This document shows, one piece after another, positions 36,173-47,101 of a stretch of DNA of 64,000 nucleotides (positions within the stretch are counted from its first letter, which is position 1; every line of letters begins with the position of its first letter). The notes beneath the pieces are model-generated. The model made no database searches. It had not been told where the DNA came from and worked only from the letters and a program-made list of their open reading frames with translations. This DNA is from Candidatus Woodwardiibium gallinarum (GTDB lineage: Bacteria > Bacillota > Clostridia > Oscillospirales > CAG-382), in the NCBI GenBank assembly GCA_904419545.1, contig CAJFRY010000002.1:1-64000 (forward strand), written 5' to 3'. Both the position numbers and the translations under genes were made by a program.

Positions 36173-37648
36173 AGAAAGTTCGATACCAAGGTACAGCTTC
36201 TGAAATACAAAGTCCTTCGTGAAGTCGCGCGGCTGGCTTTCGAAGACAGACTGCTCGACTGCTACACCGAGATTCCCAAGATGATCGTCAAGGGACCGGA
36301 GGCGACGATGCGCTGCTGCATTTACAAGGAGCGCGCCATCGTCGGCGAACGCATCCGCATGGCGCTCGGCGGCAACAAGGAGAACCCCAACGTCATCGAG
36401 GTCATCGACATCGCCTGCGACGAATGCCCGGTGAGCGGCTATACTGTCACCGAGTCCTGCCGCGGCTGTATCGCACACCGCTGCGAGGACGTCTGCAAGC
36501 GCGGTGCCATCAGCTTCGACAAGCACCAGCGCGCCGTCATCGACAAAGAAAAATGCGTCGAGTGCGGCGCCTGCGCCAAGGTCTGCCCCTACAGCGCGAT
36601 TACCAACCACAAGCGCCCCTGCGAAAACGCCTGTAAGGTCAAAGCCATCTCCCGGGACGAAAAAACGCTTGCGGCTTCGATTGACAACGACAAATGTATC
36701 GCCTGCGGCGCCTGCGTATATCAGTGCCCTTTCGGCGCCATCACGGACAAATCGTATATACTGGACGTCGTCAACCTTATCAAAGGCAGTGAGGGCAATA
36801 CCAAATACCGGCTGTACGCCGTCGTCGCGCCCTCCATCTCCAGCCAGTTCTCCTATGCAAAGCTCGGACAGGTCATCACCGGCATCGAGCGGCTCGGCTT
36901 CCACCACGTCGTAGAAGCCGCGCTCGGCGCGGATATGGTCGCCTACACCGAGGCCAAGGAGCTGGCGGACAAGGGCTTTCTCACTTCCTCCTGCTGCCCG
37001 GCATTCGTGGACTACATTGAAAAGGCATTCCCGTCGCTGAAGCAGCACATCTCCCACAACCTCTCCCCTGTCGCGACCATCTCCAAGTATATCAAGGAAA
37101 CTGACCCGGACGCGCGCGTCGTATTCATCGGTCCCTGTACAGCAAAGAAGGCTGAATTTCAGAAGGAGCGCGTGCGGCCGTACATCGACAGTGTCATCAC
37201 GTTTGAAGAGCTGCAGGCGCTGTTTGACAGCCGCGACCTCGTCATCGAATCACTGCCTGAAACGATTCTGGACAACGCCTCCTATTTCGGACGCATTTTC
37301 GCCCGCAGCGGCGGCTTGACCGACGCGGTTCGGCAGGCGCTCATCGAGCGTGGGCTGGACAAAACCTTCGAATACCGCCCCATCTCGTGCGACGGCATCG
37401 AGCAGTGCCGTGCGGCCCTGTTCCGTGCGTCGAAGAACGTGCTCCCCAACAACTTCATCGAGGGGATGGCCTGCGTGGGCGGCTGTATCGGCGGTGCCGG
37501 CTGCCTGACCCACGGAGAAAAGGATAAAACCGAGGTCGATAAATACGGACAGGAGGCGTTGGAAAAGCGCATCTCCGACTCCATCGGCGTGTATTTTGCA
37601 TCCAAAGACGCCCCCAACCTCGAAAAAACGTCCTCAGAATCCGAATAA
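36170..37648 (+). CDS. [FeFe] hydrogenase, group-B-like, with N-terminal Fe-S clusters
   Basis: 492 residues. After about 85 unassigned residues comes a cysteine-rich electron-entry region: CDEC, CRGC with CEDVC, a ferredoxin motif CVECGACAKVCP, CENAC, and a second CIACGACVYQCP. The H-cluster domain (about 215-470) has TSSCCPAF, GPCTAKKAE and MACVGGCIGGAG, the group B variants of the L1-L3 motifs, with all four ligands present. It probably makes or consumes H2 with ferredoxin or the [2Fe-2S] protein encoded upstream. Maturases HydEFG are not in the window. The start is uncertain because of the hairpin before it. Confidence 0.9.
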   Translation: MRKFDTKVQLLKYKVLREVARLAFEDRLLDCYTEIPKMIVKGPEATMRCCIYKERAIVGERIRMALGGNKENPNVIEVIDIACDECPVSGYTVTESCRGCIAHRCEDVCKRGAISFDKHQRAVIDKEKCVECGACAKVCPYSAITNHKRPCENACKVKAISRDEKTLAASIDNDKCIACGACVYQCPFGAITDKSYILDVVNLIKGSEGNTKYRLYAVVAPSISSQFSYAKLGQVITGIERLGFHHVVEAALGADMVAYTEAKELADKGFLTSSCCPAFVDYIEKAFPSLKQHISHNLSPVATISKYIKETDPDARVVFIGPCTAKKAEFQKERVRPYIDSVITFEELQALFDSRDLVIESLPETILDNASYFGRIFARSGGLTDAVRQALIERGLDKTFEYRPISCDGIEQCRAALFRASKNVLPNNFIEGMACVGGCIGGAGCLTHGEKDKTEVDKYGQEALEKRISDSIGVYFASKDAPNLEKTSSESE

Positions 37649-37652
37649 ACCC

Positions 37653-37691
37653 AAAGCCGGTGCAGGGATGCAATTCCTGCACCGGCTTTTT
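37653..37691 (+). terminator. Terminator of the hydrogenase operon
   Basis: Perfect 14-bp stem (37653-37666 with 37676-37689), nine-base loop, ending in five Ts, a few bases after the hydrogenase stop codon. Confidence 0.95.
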
Positions 37692-37815
37692 GATTGCAGC
37701 GGATACTCAGCATTTTTATGCGGGACGGCAGACCCGAGCAGGAAGTTCTGCCTAAAGGACGAACCCCGATATTGCTTTATGACCCCGCTCCTGCGCTTCG
37801 CTTGGATGACGATGC

Positions 37816-37853
37816 AAAAACTCCCGATTCCGGTTTCGGAATCGGGAGTTTTT
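37816..37853. terminator. Terminator of the minus-strand surface protein gene
   Basis: Perfect 17-bp stem (37816-37832 with 37837-37853) with a four-base loop and A/T runs on both sides. It lies 22 bases beyond the stop of the surface protein gene and can also stop plus-strand read-through. Confidence 0.92.
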
Positions 37854-37875
37854 TATCCTTTTATGCGCGATTTAC

Positions 37876-39798
37876 TTACGCGTTTCTCTTACGAAGCACA
37901 AGCACCGTTCCGCCCACGCAGGCAGCAGCCAGCAGGAGCCAGATCAGAGCGCTTGAGCTGCCCGTATCGGGCGTCTCGCTGCTGTCCGTGCCGCTCGAGG
38001 CAACAGACGAAGCATCGTCGGACGAAGCATCATCAGACGGAGTATCCGAGGACACATCGGACGAAGTATCATCAGACGAGGTATCCGGCACATAATTCGG
38101 ATCATCCGCACCGCAGACTTCACACTTGCCGTTGACAAACGTGTGTTCCTTCATCGGGATTTCTTCACCGGCCTCTGCGACTTTGCCGCAGTCCTTGCAG
38201 ACCTTGTCGCCGGTATAGCCCTTCTCGGTGCAGGTCGCTTCCTTCGCATTCTTCAGTTCGGTTTCACCGTGCGCATCCTCATCGATGGCAAGGGTGATTT
38301 CCTTAACATCGGAATATTCCTTACCGCCGAAGGTGACCTTCGCGGTGTAAACGGTCTTGCCCGCCGCGATGCAGGTCGCAGGCGTCGTCTCGCTGGTGAT
38401 CGTCGCATTGACGACCTCCGTATAATCGCCGCTCTCGGTGCAGGGGAACGAAGCCGTAGCCGAGGAGCCGTCCTCTGCCCACGTCCAAGTCGGCGTCTCG
38501 CCAAAGGTGTGCTTGCAGACAACAGCCGAGCCGGTCAGCGCATTGCCTTCTTCATCCACAAAATAGGTCTTGGTTTTCGTGCTGCTGAGGCTCTCGCTCT
38601 TAAGCGTCGCACCGGCAATTTCAAAATCTTCGCCCAGCGTGATGGCTGCTTCAGCATCCTTCTTCACGCCGACGATCAGATTCTTACCCTCAACAGTGAT
38701 TTTCGCATCAAGGTGAATACCGCCGTCGCCGAAATCCGGGTTGGAAGGGTTATTCGCGTTGCTGATGGCAGCATAGACCTCCGAGCCGGTAATCGCGGTG
38801 ACCTCGGTCGAAGCGCCCGTAACGGAAACGAGCCCTTTCGTGCCGAGAATCGCATAGCTGTCCTCCGATTCCGCCTTGACAGTGCCGCCGGTGATGGTCA
38901 CGCCGTTGTAGCCGAGCAGCGCCGTACCGTTGGACTTGACGTCAACCTTGCCGCTCTCGATTGTAATCGAATCAGCGTCAAAACCGACAGCGCCGGTGTG
39001 CTTGATATCCGTTTTTTCTCCCTTGATAAGGATTGGCCCGACCACATACAAGCCATAGCCCTCAATCTCCTCCGACGTCACCTTCGTCTTCGTCGTCAGA
39101 GCCGTGTCCTCAATCGTGACGCTGCCCAGCGCGCAGAAAACCGCCTGATTCGTACCGGCAGTAACGTCGATGTTCACCGTCGCGTTGCGCATAGTGATCT
39201 CCGTGGGCGTGGATTCATCTTCGACCTCATCATAAATTTCCGTGAACAGCCCGACCTGATTGCCCGTGATGTTGAGCGTCGCGTCCTCTATCGTGACATC
39301 CCCTCCCACGTACAGCGTAGGCCAACGGTAAACCTCTTCTGCATCTTCATCGTAAATTTCACCGTCGGTCTCCAGCGTCAGCGTGCCGGCGCCGGACACG
39401 TTCAAGTCGCCGGACGGAATATAGATAGCATTCGAGGTTTCAGCGGAGATGGTGAGCGAAGCACTCTCCTCCAGCACGATTTTCAGCGAGCCCTGACGAA
39501 CATACAATCCGAGCTCGTTATTATTGCTGGGTATAATCGAGTTTGTACCCTTGGCAATGAGAGTGAAGCCATCTGTCTCAATATCCACCCAGCTTGTGAG
39601 CGCGACATTCTCCAGCGTCAGCGTCTTGTTTTCCGCATCCAATGTGACCTTGCCTTCGCCGATGGTCGTCTCGCCCTCGCTGAGCCAGGCATTGTTCAGC
39701 CAGACGAGGTTATTCCCCGCTGCGAACGCAGCCGTAGGCAGAAGGCAGAGCATCAGCGCCACCGCAAGCAACGCGACAGCCCATTTCTTTGTACGCAT
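37876..39798 (-). CDS. Cell-wall-anchored surface protein with beta-helix-like repeats and PDTG signal
   Basis: 640 residues. A signal peptide (MRTKKWAVALLAVALML, cleavage after AAFAA) is followed by about 400 residues of short beta-strand repeats (units such as VTIEDATLNI, SITIESGKVDV, GVTITGGTVKA) that suggest a right-handed beta-helix. Next come about 130 residues with paired cysteines (CTEKGYTGDKVCKDCG, GKCEVCGA), a module seen in many Firmicute surface proteins, then a Ser/Asp-rich wall spacer. The end is a sorting signal: TPDTG, hydrophobic ALIWLLLAAACVGGTVLVL, then RKRN. A sortase probably anchors it to peptidoglycan. It is monocistronic and its ligand is unknown. Confidence 0.85.
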   Translation of the reverse strand: MRTKKWAVALLAVALMLCLLPTAAFAAGNNLVWLNNAWLSEGETTIGEGKVTLDAENKTLTLENVALTSWVDIETDGFTLIAKGTNSIIPSNNNELGLYVRQGSLKIVLEESASLTISAETSNAIYIPSGDLNVSGAGTLTLETDGEIYDEDAEEVYRWPTLYVGGDVTIEDATLNITGNQVGLFTEIYDEVEDESTPTEITMRNATVNIDVTAGTNQAVFCALGSVTIEDTALTTKTKVTSEEIEGYGLYVVGPILIKGEKTDIKHTGAVGFDADSITIESGKVDVKSNGTALLGYNGVTITGGTVKAESEDSYAILGTKGLVSVTGASTEVTAITGSEVYAAISNANNPSNPDFGDGGIHLDAKITVEGKNLIVGVKKDAEAAITLGEDFEIAGATLKSESLSSTKTKTYFVDEEGNALTGSAVVCKHTFGETPTWTWAEDGSSATASFPCTESGDYTEVVNATITSETTPATCIAAGKTVYTAKVTFGGKEYSDVKEITLAIDEDAHGETELKNAKEATCTEKGYTGDKVCKDCGKVAEAGEEIPMKEHTFVNGKCEVCGADDPNYVPDTSSDDTSSDVSSDTPSDDASSDDASSVASSGTDSSETPDTGSSSALIWLLLAAACVGGTVLVLRKRNA

Positions 39799-39903
39799 TC
39801 TTTCTTTCTCCTTTTTTATGTTGTCTTACCTGCAGCATCAGGAACTGCGATTTCCCTACATTTTATTCTATCATACATCCAACATTTTTGCAATAGCAAA
39901 TTC

Positions 39904-39939
39904 AAAAAATTTGAGAGCCGGCAGCGTATGCCGGCTCTC
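39904..39939 (-). terminator. Terminator of metK
   Basis: Perfect 10-bp stem GAGAGCCGGC/GCCGGCTCTC (39913-39939) with a seven-base loop, followed on the minus strand by a T-run (A/T-rich 39904-39912), 12 bases after the metK stop. Confidence 0.92.
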
Positions 39940-39951
39940 GACGAATCCGTA

Positions 39952-41136
<1,185 letters not shown>

Positions 41137-41159
41137 TTGTTGCATTCTCCTTTTTACAC

Positions 41160-41198
41160 AAAACAAAATATCCTTCCGGCAGAGCGCCGAAAGGATAT
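41160..41198 (-). terminator. Expression-platform terminator of the S-box
   Basis: On the minus strand a 13-bp stem with one mismatch (arms 41186-41198 and 41168-41180) and TTTGTTTT. It lies between the SAM aptamer and metK. Confidence 0.88.
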
Positions 41199-41216
41199 CT
41201 ATCATCAAAATATATA

Positions 41217-41323
41217 CCTTCTCATCTGCCGATCACGGTCGCTGATTTAACACCTTGCGCAAGCAATCCGGCGCGCAGGTTGTCGGGCTTCACAGGGCAG
41301 GTCCCTCCACCACTCTTGATAAG
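41217..41323 (-). ncRNA. SAM-I (S-box) riboswitch upstream of metK
   Basis: Minus-strand sequence has the S-box core in order: CTTATCAAGAG, GTGGAGGGA, CTGGCCC-type CTGCCCTGTGAAGCC, the P3 arm, GGTGTTAAATC, and the closing AGATGAGAAGG. Binding of SAM should favour the terminator at 41160-41198 and so reduce metK. Confidence 0.95.
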
Positions 41324-41343
41324 AATACTGTTCAGTTTTCTCT

Positions 41344-41372
41344 ATTGTACCATTAATCATCCTGTTTGTCAA
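41344..41372 (-). promoter_or_regulatory. Promoter of the S-box/metK transcript
   Basis: Minus-strand TTGACA (41367-41372), 17-base spacer, TACAAT (41344-41349), about 20 bases before the aptamer. Confidence 0.88.
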
Positions 41373-41394
41373 TAGGCTTTACAAACTTTCCGTT

Positions 41395-41943
41395 TCAAAG
41401 CAGGCGGGAAAGCGGCACGCGGACGGCACGATAGAGCGCGCAGGCAAGAATGCCGTTGGCGGCGAGCTTGATGAGGTTGAACGGCAGAATCACCGGCAGC
41501 AGCATATCGCGCACCGCCTCGACGGAAACGCCCATAAACGCAGGCGTGATAACCATGTTTGCGCCCAACATAACAGCGGTGGCGGCCAACACGCCACAGG
41601 CGACAGACAGCTCAGAACTCAGTCGGCTCTTGAACAGCCGCTTGACAAACGTGGCGACCAGAACAAGCGTACCGGTGGAGATAATATGCATCAGGATTCC
41701 GTAAAGCCCACTGGCTGCGCTTACGGTCACGCCCTGTACAAGCGAAGCGACCAGCGTAATGCCAAGCCCCCACCATGGACCGAGCAGCAGACCGGCCACC
41801 AGCACGAAAATATCACCCGGATCATACTCCAAAAACGGAGCCGCCACCGCAAAAATCGGAAAATGCACCGCGAGCACGGCGACGACAGCCAGCGCGCAGA
41901 TGACGGCGGAAAACGAGAGCTTTTTGATGTTTTGCATTTGCAT
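41395..41943 (-). CDS. ribU: ECF transporter riboflavin-binding S component
   Basis: 182 residues with about six hydrophobic segments. The FPIFAVAAPFLEYDPGDIF stretch near residue 28 matches the S-component helix 1-2 region of RibU proteins, in which a Pro-Phe-Leu-x-x-Asp motif is typical. An RFN element (FMN riboswitch) lies upstream on the same strand, which supports riboflavin as substrate. The aptamer ends 475 bases before the start codon, with two terminators and a repeat between them, which is unusual. Energy-coupling EcfA/T genes are not in the window. The ribosome site GGAAGG lies 13 bases before the ATG. Confidence 0.8.
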   Translation of the reverse strand: MQMQNIKKLSFSAVICALAVVAVLAVHFPIFAVAAPFLEYDPGDIFVLVAGLLLGPWWGLGITLVASLVQGVTVSAASGLYGILMHIISTGTLVLVATFVKRLFKSRLSSELSVACGVLAATAVMLGANMVITPAFMGVSVEAVRDMLLPVILPFNLIKLAANGILACALYRAVRVPLSRLL

Positions 41944-41977
41944 AAGTAATCAGAGTCCTTCCATTATACTTATATTT

Positions 41978-42125
41978 GATGAAAATGCGAAAGCATTTTC
42001 ATCCGCCATTCGCTTTTGCGTATGACGCCCCGGACAACGCGTTGGGGAAATACGCCGTACAATACCGATTTCCTGCAAGTCCAAAAGGATTTGCAAACTA
42101 CGGCATTTGCCGCGGTTGATCGAAT
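41978..42125 (-). repeat. Degenerate dispersed intergenic repeat, copy B, with 11-bp hairpin
   Basis: Read on the minus strand it has CGCGGCAAATGCCG (42101-42114) and GCGTCAT-A-CGC...GCGAATG (42007-42028), in the same order as the spacer before pyrF. At its gene-proximal end is a perfect hairpin (41978-41988 with 41993-42003, GAAA loop). No coding sense is preserved between copies. Confidence 0.5.
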
Positions 42126-42304
42126 CGTTTGCGCAAGAAATCGTATTATAATACCGGATATTCGGGAACGGAAGGGAGTTTGCGAAAGGTAAGCGCCTCT
42201 GACGGCACTTTATACGGAAACGCAATACAAAACCGTACCAAAAACTGAGCATAATCAGTTATGTTGGATTTTTTTCCAAGCCGGTTTTCATGCGTTTTTC
42301 GTAC

Positions 42305-42334
42305 AAAAAGCCGCAGCGCCGGAAAGCGGCGGCT
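42305..42334 (-). terminator. Second terminator-like hairpin between RFN element and ribU
   Basis: On the minus strand AGCCGC/GCGGCT plus an inner CGC/GCG pair with a two-base bulge, followed by TTTTT (42305-42309). Confidence 0.55.
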
Positions 42335-42368
42335 GCAACAGGCTTTTCACCTGCACCGCACAAAGGAC

Positions 42369-42401
42369 AAAAAAGGGCCCCCATACACACGGGGACCCTT
42401 T
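42369..42401 (-). terminator. Expression-platform terminator of the FMN riboswitch
   Basis: Minus-strand 11-bp stem AAAGGGTCCCC/GGGGGCCCTTT (one T-G wobble) with a nine-base loop and six Ts, 16 bases after the aptamer. Confidence 0.92.
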
Positions 42402-42417
42402 CCAACCGAAGTCGTTC

Positions 42418-42527
42418 GCTTCTTCCATCCAGACTTTAACTGTCGGTATGGGAATTTCACCCATTCATGCGGCAAAGCCGCTCGCAGACTATACTGCCGG
42501 TAGGGAATTACACCCTGCCCCGAAGCT
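42418..42527 (-). ncRNA. FMN riboswitch (RFN element)
   Basis: Minus-strand sequence carries the RFN core in order: CTTCGGGGCAGGGTG, AATTCCCTACCGGC, AGTCTGCGAGC, a GCGGCTTTGCCGC arm, GGGTGAAATTCCC, ATACCGACAGT, AAAGTCTGGATG and closing GAAGAAGC. It begins about 27 bases after the tuf stop codon and is followed by a terminator. The next gene downstream is ribU. Confidence 0.95.
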
Positions 42528-42553
42528 GAAATATAAAATTGAACCTGCGGCGA

Positions 42554-43759
42554 TTACTCGACAATCTCCGCAACGACGCCCGAGCCGACGGTTCTGCCGC
42601 CCTCGCGGATAGCGAAGCGGAGACCCTTCTCAATCGCGATCGGCGCAATGAGCTCGACGGTCATATCGACGTGGTCGCCGGGACGGCACATCTCCACGTT
42701 CTCAGGGAGCGTGATGACGCCGGTAACGTCGGTCGTTCTGAAGTAGAACTGCGGACGGTAGTTGGAGAAGAAGGGCTTATGACGGCCGCCTTCCTTCTCG
42801 GTCAGCACGTAGACCTGACCGACAAACTTGGTGTGCGGCTTGATCGAGCCGGGCTTCGCAAGAACCTGACCTCTTTCGATATCGGTCTTCTGGATACCTC
42901 TGAGCAGGCAGCCGATGTTGTCGCCGGCCTCAGCGAAGTCAAGCAGCTTACGGAACATCTCGATGCCGGTAATGACGGTCTTGGAGACCTGCGGCTTCAG
43001 ACCGACAATTTCGACTTCGTCGGACATCTTGACGGTGCCTCTTTCCACTCTGCCGGTGGCAACGGTGCCGCGGCCGGTGATGGAGAAGACGTCCTCAACA
43101 GGCATAAGGAAGGGCAGGTCGGACTTTCTGTCCGGCGTGGGGATATATTCGTCGACGGCCTTCATCAGCTCGAGGATCGGCGCGTAGACGGGATCGTTGA
43201 TATCCTTGCTTTCAGAAAGGAGCGCCTCGCGGGCAGAACCCTTGATGATCGGAATTTCATCACCCGGGAAGTCGTACTCGGAGAGCAGCTCTCTGACTTC
43301 CATTTCGACAATCTCAAGCAGCTCGGGGTCGTCGACAAGGTCGGTCTTGTTCATAAACACGACCATCGCGGGAACGCCGACCTGACGGGCAAGCAGGATG
43401 TGCTCGCGGGTCTGCTGCATCGGGCCGTCGGTCGCAGCAACGACGAGGATCGCACCGTCCATCTGCGCGGCGCCGGTGATCATGTTCTTGACATAGTCGG
43501 CATGGCCCGGGCAGTCCACGTGCGCGTAATGACGGGCTTCCGTCTGATACTCAACGTGTCTGGTGTTGATGGTAATGCCTCTTTCCTTCTCTTCAGGGGC
43601 GTTGTCAATCTGGTCATACGCCAGGAATTCGACGGTGTTGTCCTGAAGCGCGAGGGTCTTGGTGATCGCCGCCGTCAGCGTGGTCTTGCCGTGGTCGACG
43701 TGGCCGATCGTACCAATATTGACATGGGGTTTCGATCTTTCGAACTTGGCCTTTGCCAT
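42554..43759 (-). CDS. tuf: Translation elongation factor Tu
   Basis: GTPase that delivers aminoacyl-tRNA to the ribosome. 401 residues. G1 GHVDHGKT near residue 19, G3 DCPGHADY, G4 NKTD and the domain II/III blocks are all intact. It follows fusA in the usual str order but has its own promoter in the 95-base gap. An RFN element, rather than a clear terminator, follows its stop codon. Confidence 0.98.
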   Translation of the reverse strand: MAKAKFERSKPHVNIGTIGHVDHGKTTLTAAITKTLALQDNTVEFLAYDQIDNAPEEKERGITINTRHVEYQTEARHYAHVDCPGHADYVKNMITGAAQMDGAILVVAATDGPMQQTREHILLARQVGVPAMVVFMNKTDLVDDPELLEIVEMEVRELLSEYDFPGDEIPIIKGSAREALLSESKDINDPVYAPILELMKAVDEYIPTPDRKSDLPFLMPVEDVFSITGRGTVATGRVERGTVKMSDEVEIVGLKPQVSKTVITGIEMFRKLLDFAEAGDNIGCLLRGIQKTDIERGQVLAKPGSIKPHTKFVGQVYVLTEKEGGRHKPFFSNYRPQFYFRTTDVTGVITLPENVEMCRPGDHVDMTVELIAPIAIEKGLRFAIREGGRTVGSGVVAEIVE

Positions 43760-43806
43760 TTTTCATTTCCTCCTTAAAAATAGATGCTTTTGCCTTTATA
43801 CATCCT

Positions 43807-43834
43807 ATTATATTGAATTTTCCAAAAGTGTCAA
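43807..43834 (-). promoter_or_regulatory. Promoter of tuf
   Basis: Minus-strand TTGACA (43829-43834), 16-base spacer, TATAAT (43807-43812) in the fusA-tuf gap, about 50 bases before tuf. Confidence 0.88.
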
Positions 43835-43854
43835 GAGCTTTTTTGAAAAAGCCG

Positions 43855-45936
43855 TCAATCCTTCTTGGCGCGTGCGTTGGAGATCGTCTCGGCAATCGAC
43901 TTGGGCACCTCGGCGTAGTGGTCGGGCTCCATAGTATACTGCCCGCGGCCCTGCGTCTTGGAGCGCATATCGGTCGCATAGCCGAACATCTCCGACAGCG
44001 GCACCATTGCGGTGATCTGCTGCGCGCCGCCGACGTTCTCCATTCCCTGAATGGCGCCGCGGCGGGAATTGAGGTCGCCGATGACATCGCCCATATATTC
44101 CTCAGGCGTCGTGACAACGACCTTCATAATCGGCTCGGTAAGCACGGGGTCCGCCTTGCGCATCGCTTCCTTGAAGGCCATTGAACCGGCGATCTTAAAC
44201 GCCATCTCGGACGAGTCAACCTCGTGGTACGAACCGTCATTCAGCGTGACCTTCACATCCACGACGTTGTAGCCGGCCAGAACGCCGGACTGCATCGCAC
44301 CGCGGATGCCCTCGTCGACGGCGGGGATATATTCCTTCGGAATATTGCCGCCCACGACCTTGTTGATAAATTCGTAGCCCTTGCCCTGCTCGTTCGGCTC
44401 AATGGTGATTTTGACATGGCCGTACTGGCCTTTACCGCCCGACTGACGGGCGTACTTGGTATCCTGATCGGCAGCGCGGCGGATCGTCTCGCGGTACGAA
44501 ACCTGCGGCTTGCCGACGTTGGCCTCCACCTTGAATTCGCGCAGCAGGCGGTCGACGATGATCTCGAGGTGCAGTTCGCCCATACCGGCGATGATGGTCT
44601 GCCCCGTCTCCTCATCGGTGTAGGTCTTAAAGGTCGGATCCTCCTCAGCCAGCTTGGCGAGCGCGATACCCATCTTATCCTGCCCGGCCTTGGTTTTCGG
44701 CTCGATGGCAACGCGGATAACGGGCTCGGGGAACTCCATCGACTCGAGGATGATCGGCGCCTTCTCATCGCAGAGCGTGTCACCGGTCGTTGTATTCTTG
44801 ATCCCGACGATACCGGCAATCTCACCCGCCATAACCTCGTCAAGGTCTTCACGGTGGTTGGCATGCATCAGCACGATGCGCCCGAAGCGTTCCTTGACGT
44901 CCTTGCCCGGGTTGTACGCCGTGCTGCCCGCCGTAATCTTGCCCGAATACACGCGGATAAAGCAGAGGCGGCCGACAAACGGGTCGGTCATAATCTTGAA
45001 CGCCAGCGCGGAGAACGGCGCGTCATCCGAAGTGGGACGCTCCTCCTCTTCGCCGGTCCTGGGATTGACGCCCTTGATATGCTCCACATCCAGCGGCGAA
45101 GGCATATAATCCACAATGGCATCCAACAGCTTCTGAACGCCCTTGTTTTTATAAGACGTACCGCAGACCACGGGCACCATCGTGTTGGCGATGGTCGACT
45201 TGCGGATCGCCGTCTTGATTTCATCAATGGTGAGCTCTTCGCCGTTGAAGAACTTTTCCATCAGCGCCTCGTCGGTCTCCGCCACGTGCTCGATGAGCTC
45301 GTTGTGATACTGCTGCGCCTTCTCGGCCATATCCGCAGGGATCTCGGTCTCCTGGATATCGGTTCCGAGGTCATTGGTATAAATATATGCCTTCATCAGC
45401 ACAAGGTCGATAATCCCCTTAAAATCCGCTTCCGCGCCGATGGGAAGCTGAATCGGGACGGCATTGCACTTGAGGCGGTCCTTCATCATGTCGACGACGC
45501 GGTAAAAGTTGGCGCCGTTGATGTCCATTTTGTTGACATACGCCATACGGGGGACCTTATACTTGTCCGCCTGCCGCCAAACCGTTTCGGACTGCGGTTC
45601 GACGCCGCCCTTCGCGCAAAGCACCGTGACGGAACCGTCCAGAACGCGGAGCGAGCGCTCCACCTCGACGGTAAAGTCGACGTGACCGGGGGTATCGATG
45701 ATATTGATCCGGTGATCCTTCCAGAAGCAGGTCGTTGCGGCGGATGTGATCGTGATACCGCGTTCCTGCTCCTGTTCCATCCAGTCCATGGTCGCCGCAC
45801 CCTCGTGCACTTCGCCGATCTTGTGCGTCTTACCCGTATAGAACAGGATTCTCTCCGTGGTCGTTGTTTTTCCCGCGTCGATATGCGCCATAATTCCGAT
45901 GTTACGGTACTGCTCGAGCGGACATTTCCTCGGCAT
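43855..45936 (-). CDS. fusA: Translation elongation factor G
   Basis: GTPase that drives translocation. 693 residues. G1 [13 protein letters not shown] near residue 17, G3 DTPGHVDF, G4 NKMD, and the conserved domain IV loop region ([16 protein letters not shown]) are visible. AAAGGAG precedes the ATG at 45936. It is in the order rpsL-rpsG-fusA-tuf. Confidence 0.98.
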   Translation of the reverse strand: MPRKCPLEQYRNIGIMAHIDAGKTTTTERILFYTGKTHKIGEVHEGAATMDWMEQEQERGITITSAATTCFWKDHRINIIDTPGHVDFTVEVERSLRVLDGSVTVLCAKGGVEPQSETVWRQADKYKVPRMAYVNKMDINGANFYRVVDMMKDRLKCNAVPIQLPIGAEADFKGIIDLVLMKAYIYTNDLGTDIQETEIPADMAEKAQQYHNELIEHVAETDEALMEKFFNGEELTIDEIKTAIRKSTIANTMVPVVCGTSYKNKGVQKLLDAIVDYMPSPLDVEHIKGVNPRTGEEEERPTSDDAPFSALAFKIMTDPFVGRLCFIRVYSGKITAGSTAYNPGKDVKERFGRIVLMHANHREDLDEVMAGEIAGIVGIKNTTTGDTLCDEKAPIILESMEFPEPVIRVAIEPKTKAGQDKMGIALAKLAEEDPTFKTYTDEETGQTIIAGMGELHLEIIVDRLLREFKVEANVGKPQVSYRETIRRAADQDTKYARQSGGKGQYGHVKITIEPNEQGKGYEFINKVVGGNIPKEYIPAVDEGIRGAMQSGVLAGYNVVDVKVTLNDGSYHEVDSSEMAFKIAGSMAFKEAMRKADPVLTEPIMKVVVTTPEEYMGDVIGDLNSRRGAIQGMENVGGAQQITAMVPLSEMFGYATDMRSKTQGRGQYTMEPDHYAEVPKSIAETISNARAKKD

Positions 45937-45986
45937 AGAACTTCTCCTTTAGTTTCGGTTTGATATACTGCGCCCAGCCGCCGGGA

Positions 45987-46457
45987 TTACCAGCGGTAAT
46001 GCGCAAAGGCCTTGTTGGCTTCGGCCATCTTGTGCGTGTCTTCCTTCTTCTTGACCGCGCCGCCGAGGCCGTTGGTCGCGTCCACGATTTCGTTGGCCAG
46101 ACGCTCGCTCATCAGCCGCTCCGACCGCGCTCTCGCATAATTCGTCAGCCAGCGCAGACCGAGGGTCTGGCGTCTTTCGGGCCGTACCTCCATCGGGACC
46201 TGGTAGTTGGAGCCGCCGCGGCGGACCGCTTTGACCTCCAGACTGGGCATGATGTTCTCGAGCGCTTTCTGAAACTGCTCCAGCGGGTCCGCGCCGGTTT
46301 TTTCCTTTACGGTCTCAAACGCATCGTAAACGATCCGCTGTGCAACGCCCTTCTTGCCGTCCAGCATAATGTTATTGATCAGCTTGGTCACGAGGACCGA
46401 GTTGTAAAGCGGGTCCGGCAGAACTTCTCTTTTGAAGCCATGCTCTCTTCTTGGCAC
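45987..46457 (-). CDS. rpsG: 30S ribosomal protein S7
   Basis: 156 residues, normal length; nucleates assembly of the 16S rRNA 3' domain. The core reads [23 protein letters not shown] and [17 protein letters not shown], typical of S7. The start is GTG at 46457. A gene-free 200-base gap separates it from rpsL, longer than usual for this operon. Confidence 0.97.
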   Translation of the reverse strand: MPRREHGFKREVLPDPLYNSVLVTKLINNIMLDGKKGVAQRIVYDAFETVKEKTGADPLEQFQKALENIMPSLEVKAVRRGGSNYQVPMEVRPERRQTLGLRWLTNYARARSERLMSERLANEIVDATNGLGGAVKKKEDTHKMAEANKAFAHYRW

Positions 46458-46657
46458 TGTAACTTCCCTCCTTCATAAAAATGAGTTCACAGGTACTCGA
46501 AAAATCCGATTTCCGTCCAGTGCCGAAGCCACAGCCTCCCGCGCACGGCTTTTCGGGAAAAACGTTGCGGTCCCGAAGCGCGCGGTTTTCATCTATGATT
46601 TTCAGCACGAACAAAAAACTTTCTTTCAATCCCCAAAGCTTGACCGGAAAATCGGCC

Positions 46658-47065
46658 TTACTTGCGCTTCACACCGTACTTGGAGCGCCCCTGCTTTCTC
46701 TTGTCCACGCCCTGCGCGTCAAGAGTGCCGCGGATGATGTGGTAGCGCACGCCCGGGAGATCCCTGACTCTGCCGCCGCGAATGAGAACGACCGAGTGCT
46801 CCTGCAGATTGTGGCCGATGCCGGGGATATACGACGTGACCTCGATCCCGTTGGTGAGCTTGACTCTGGCGATTTTTCTCTGCGCGGAGTTCGGCTTCTT
46901 CGGCGTTTTGATGGCAACCTTTGTGCAGACGCCGCGCTTCTGGGGGGACGAAAGATCGGTCGAAATGTTCTTGATCGTATTCGTGCCCTTCTGGAGCGCC
47001 GGAGACTTGGACTTATAGGTCACCTTTTCTCTGCCGTGCTTTACCAGCTGATTGAATGTAGGCAT
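46658..47065 (-). CDS. rpsL: 30S ribosomal protein S12
   Basis: 135 residues; decoding-centre protein. [13 protein letters not shown] start and the streptomycin-region motif KTPKKPNSA with wild-type lysine, plus [20 protein letters not shown], are intact. First gene of the str operon, behind a consensus promoter. Confidence 0.98.
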   Translation of the reverse strand: MPTFNQLVKHGREKVTYKSKSPALQKGTNTIKNISTDLSSPQKRGVCTKVAIKTPKKPNSAQRKIARVKLTNGIEVTSYIPGIGHNLQEHSVVLIRGGRVRDLPGVRYHIIRGTLDAQGVDKRKQGRSKYGVKRK

Positions 47066-47101
47066 TTTGTTCCTCCTTCCGAAAATATTCGCAACAAATT
47101 G

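Noticed and set aside
41963-41991. TATAAT-like box just before ribU as a promoter
   Set aside because: Transcription would start at or after the ribosome binding site, and the -35 would sit in a hairpin with a poor match.
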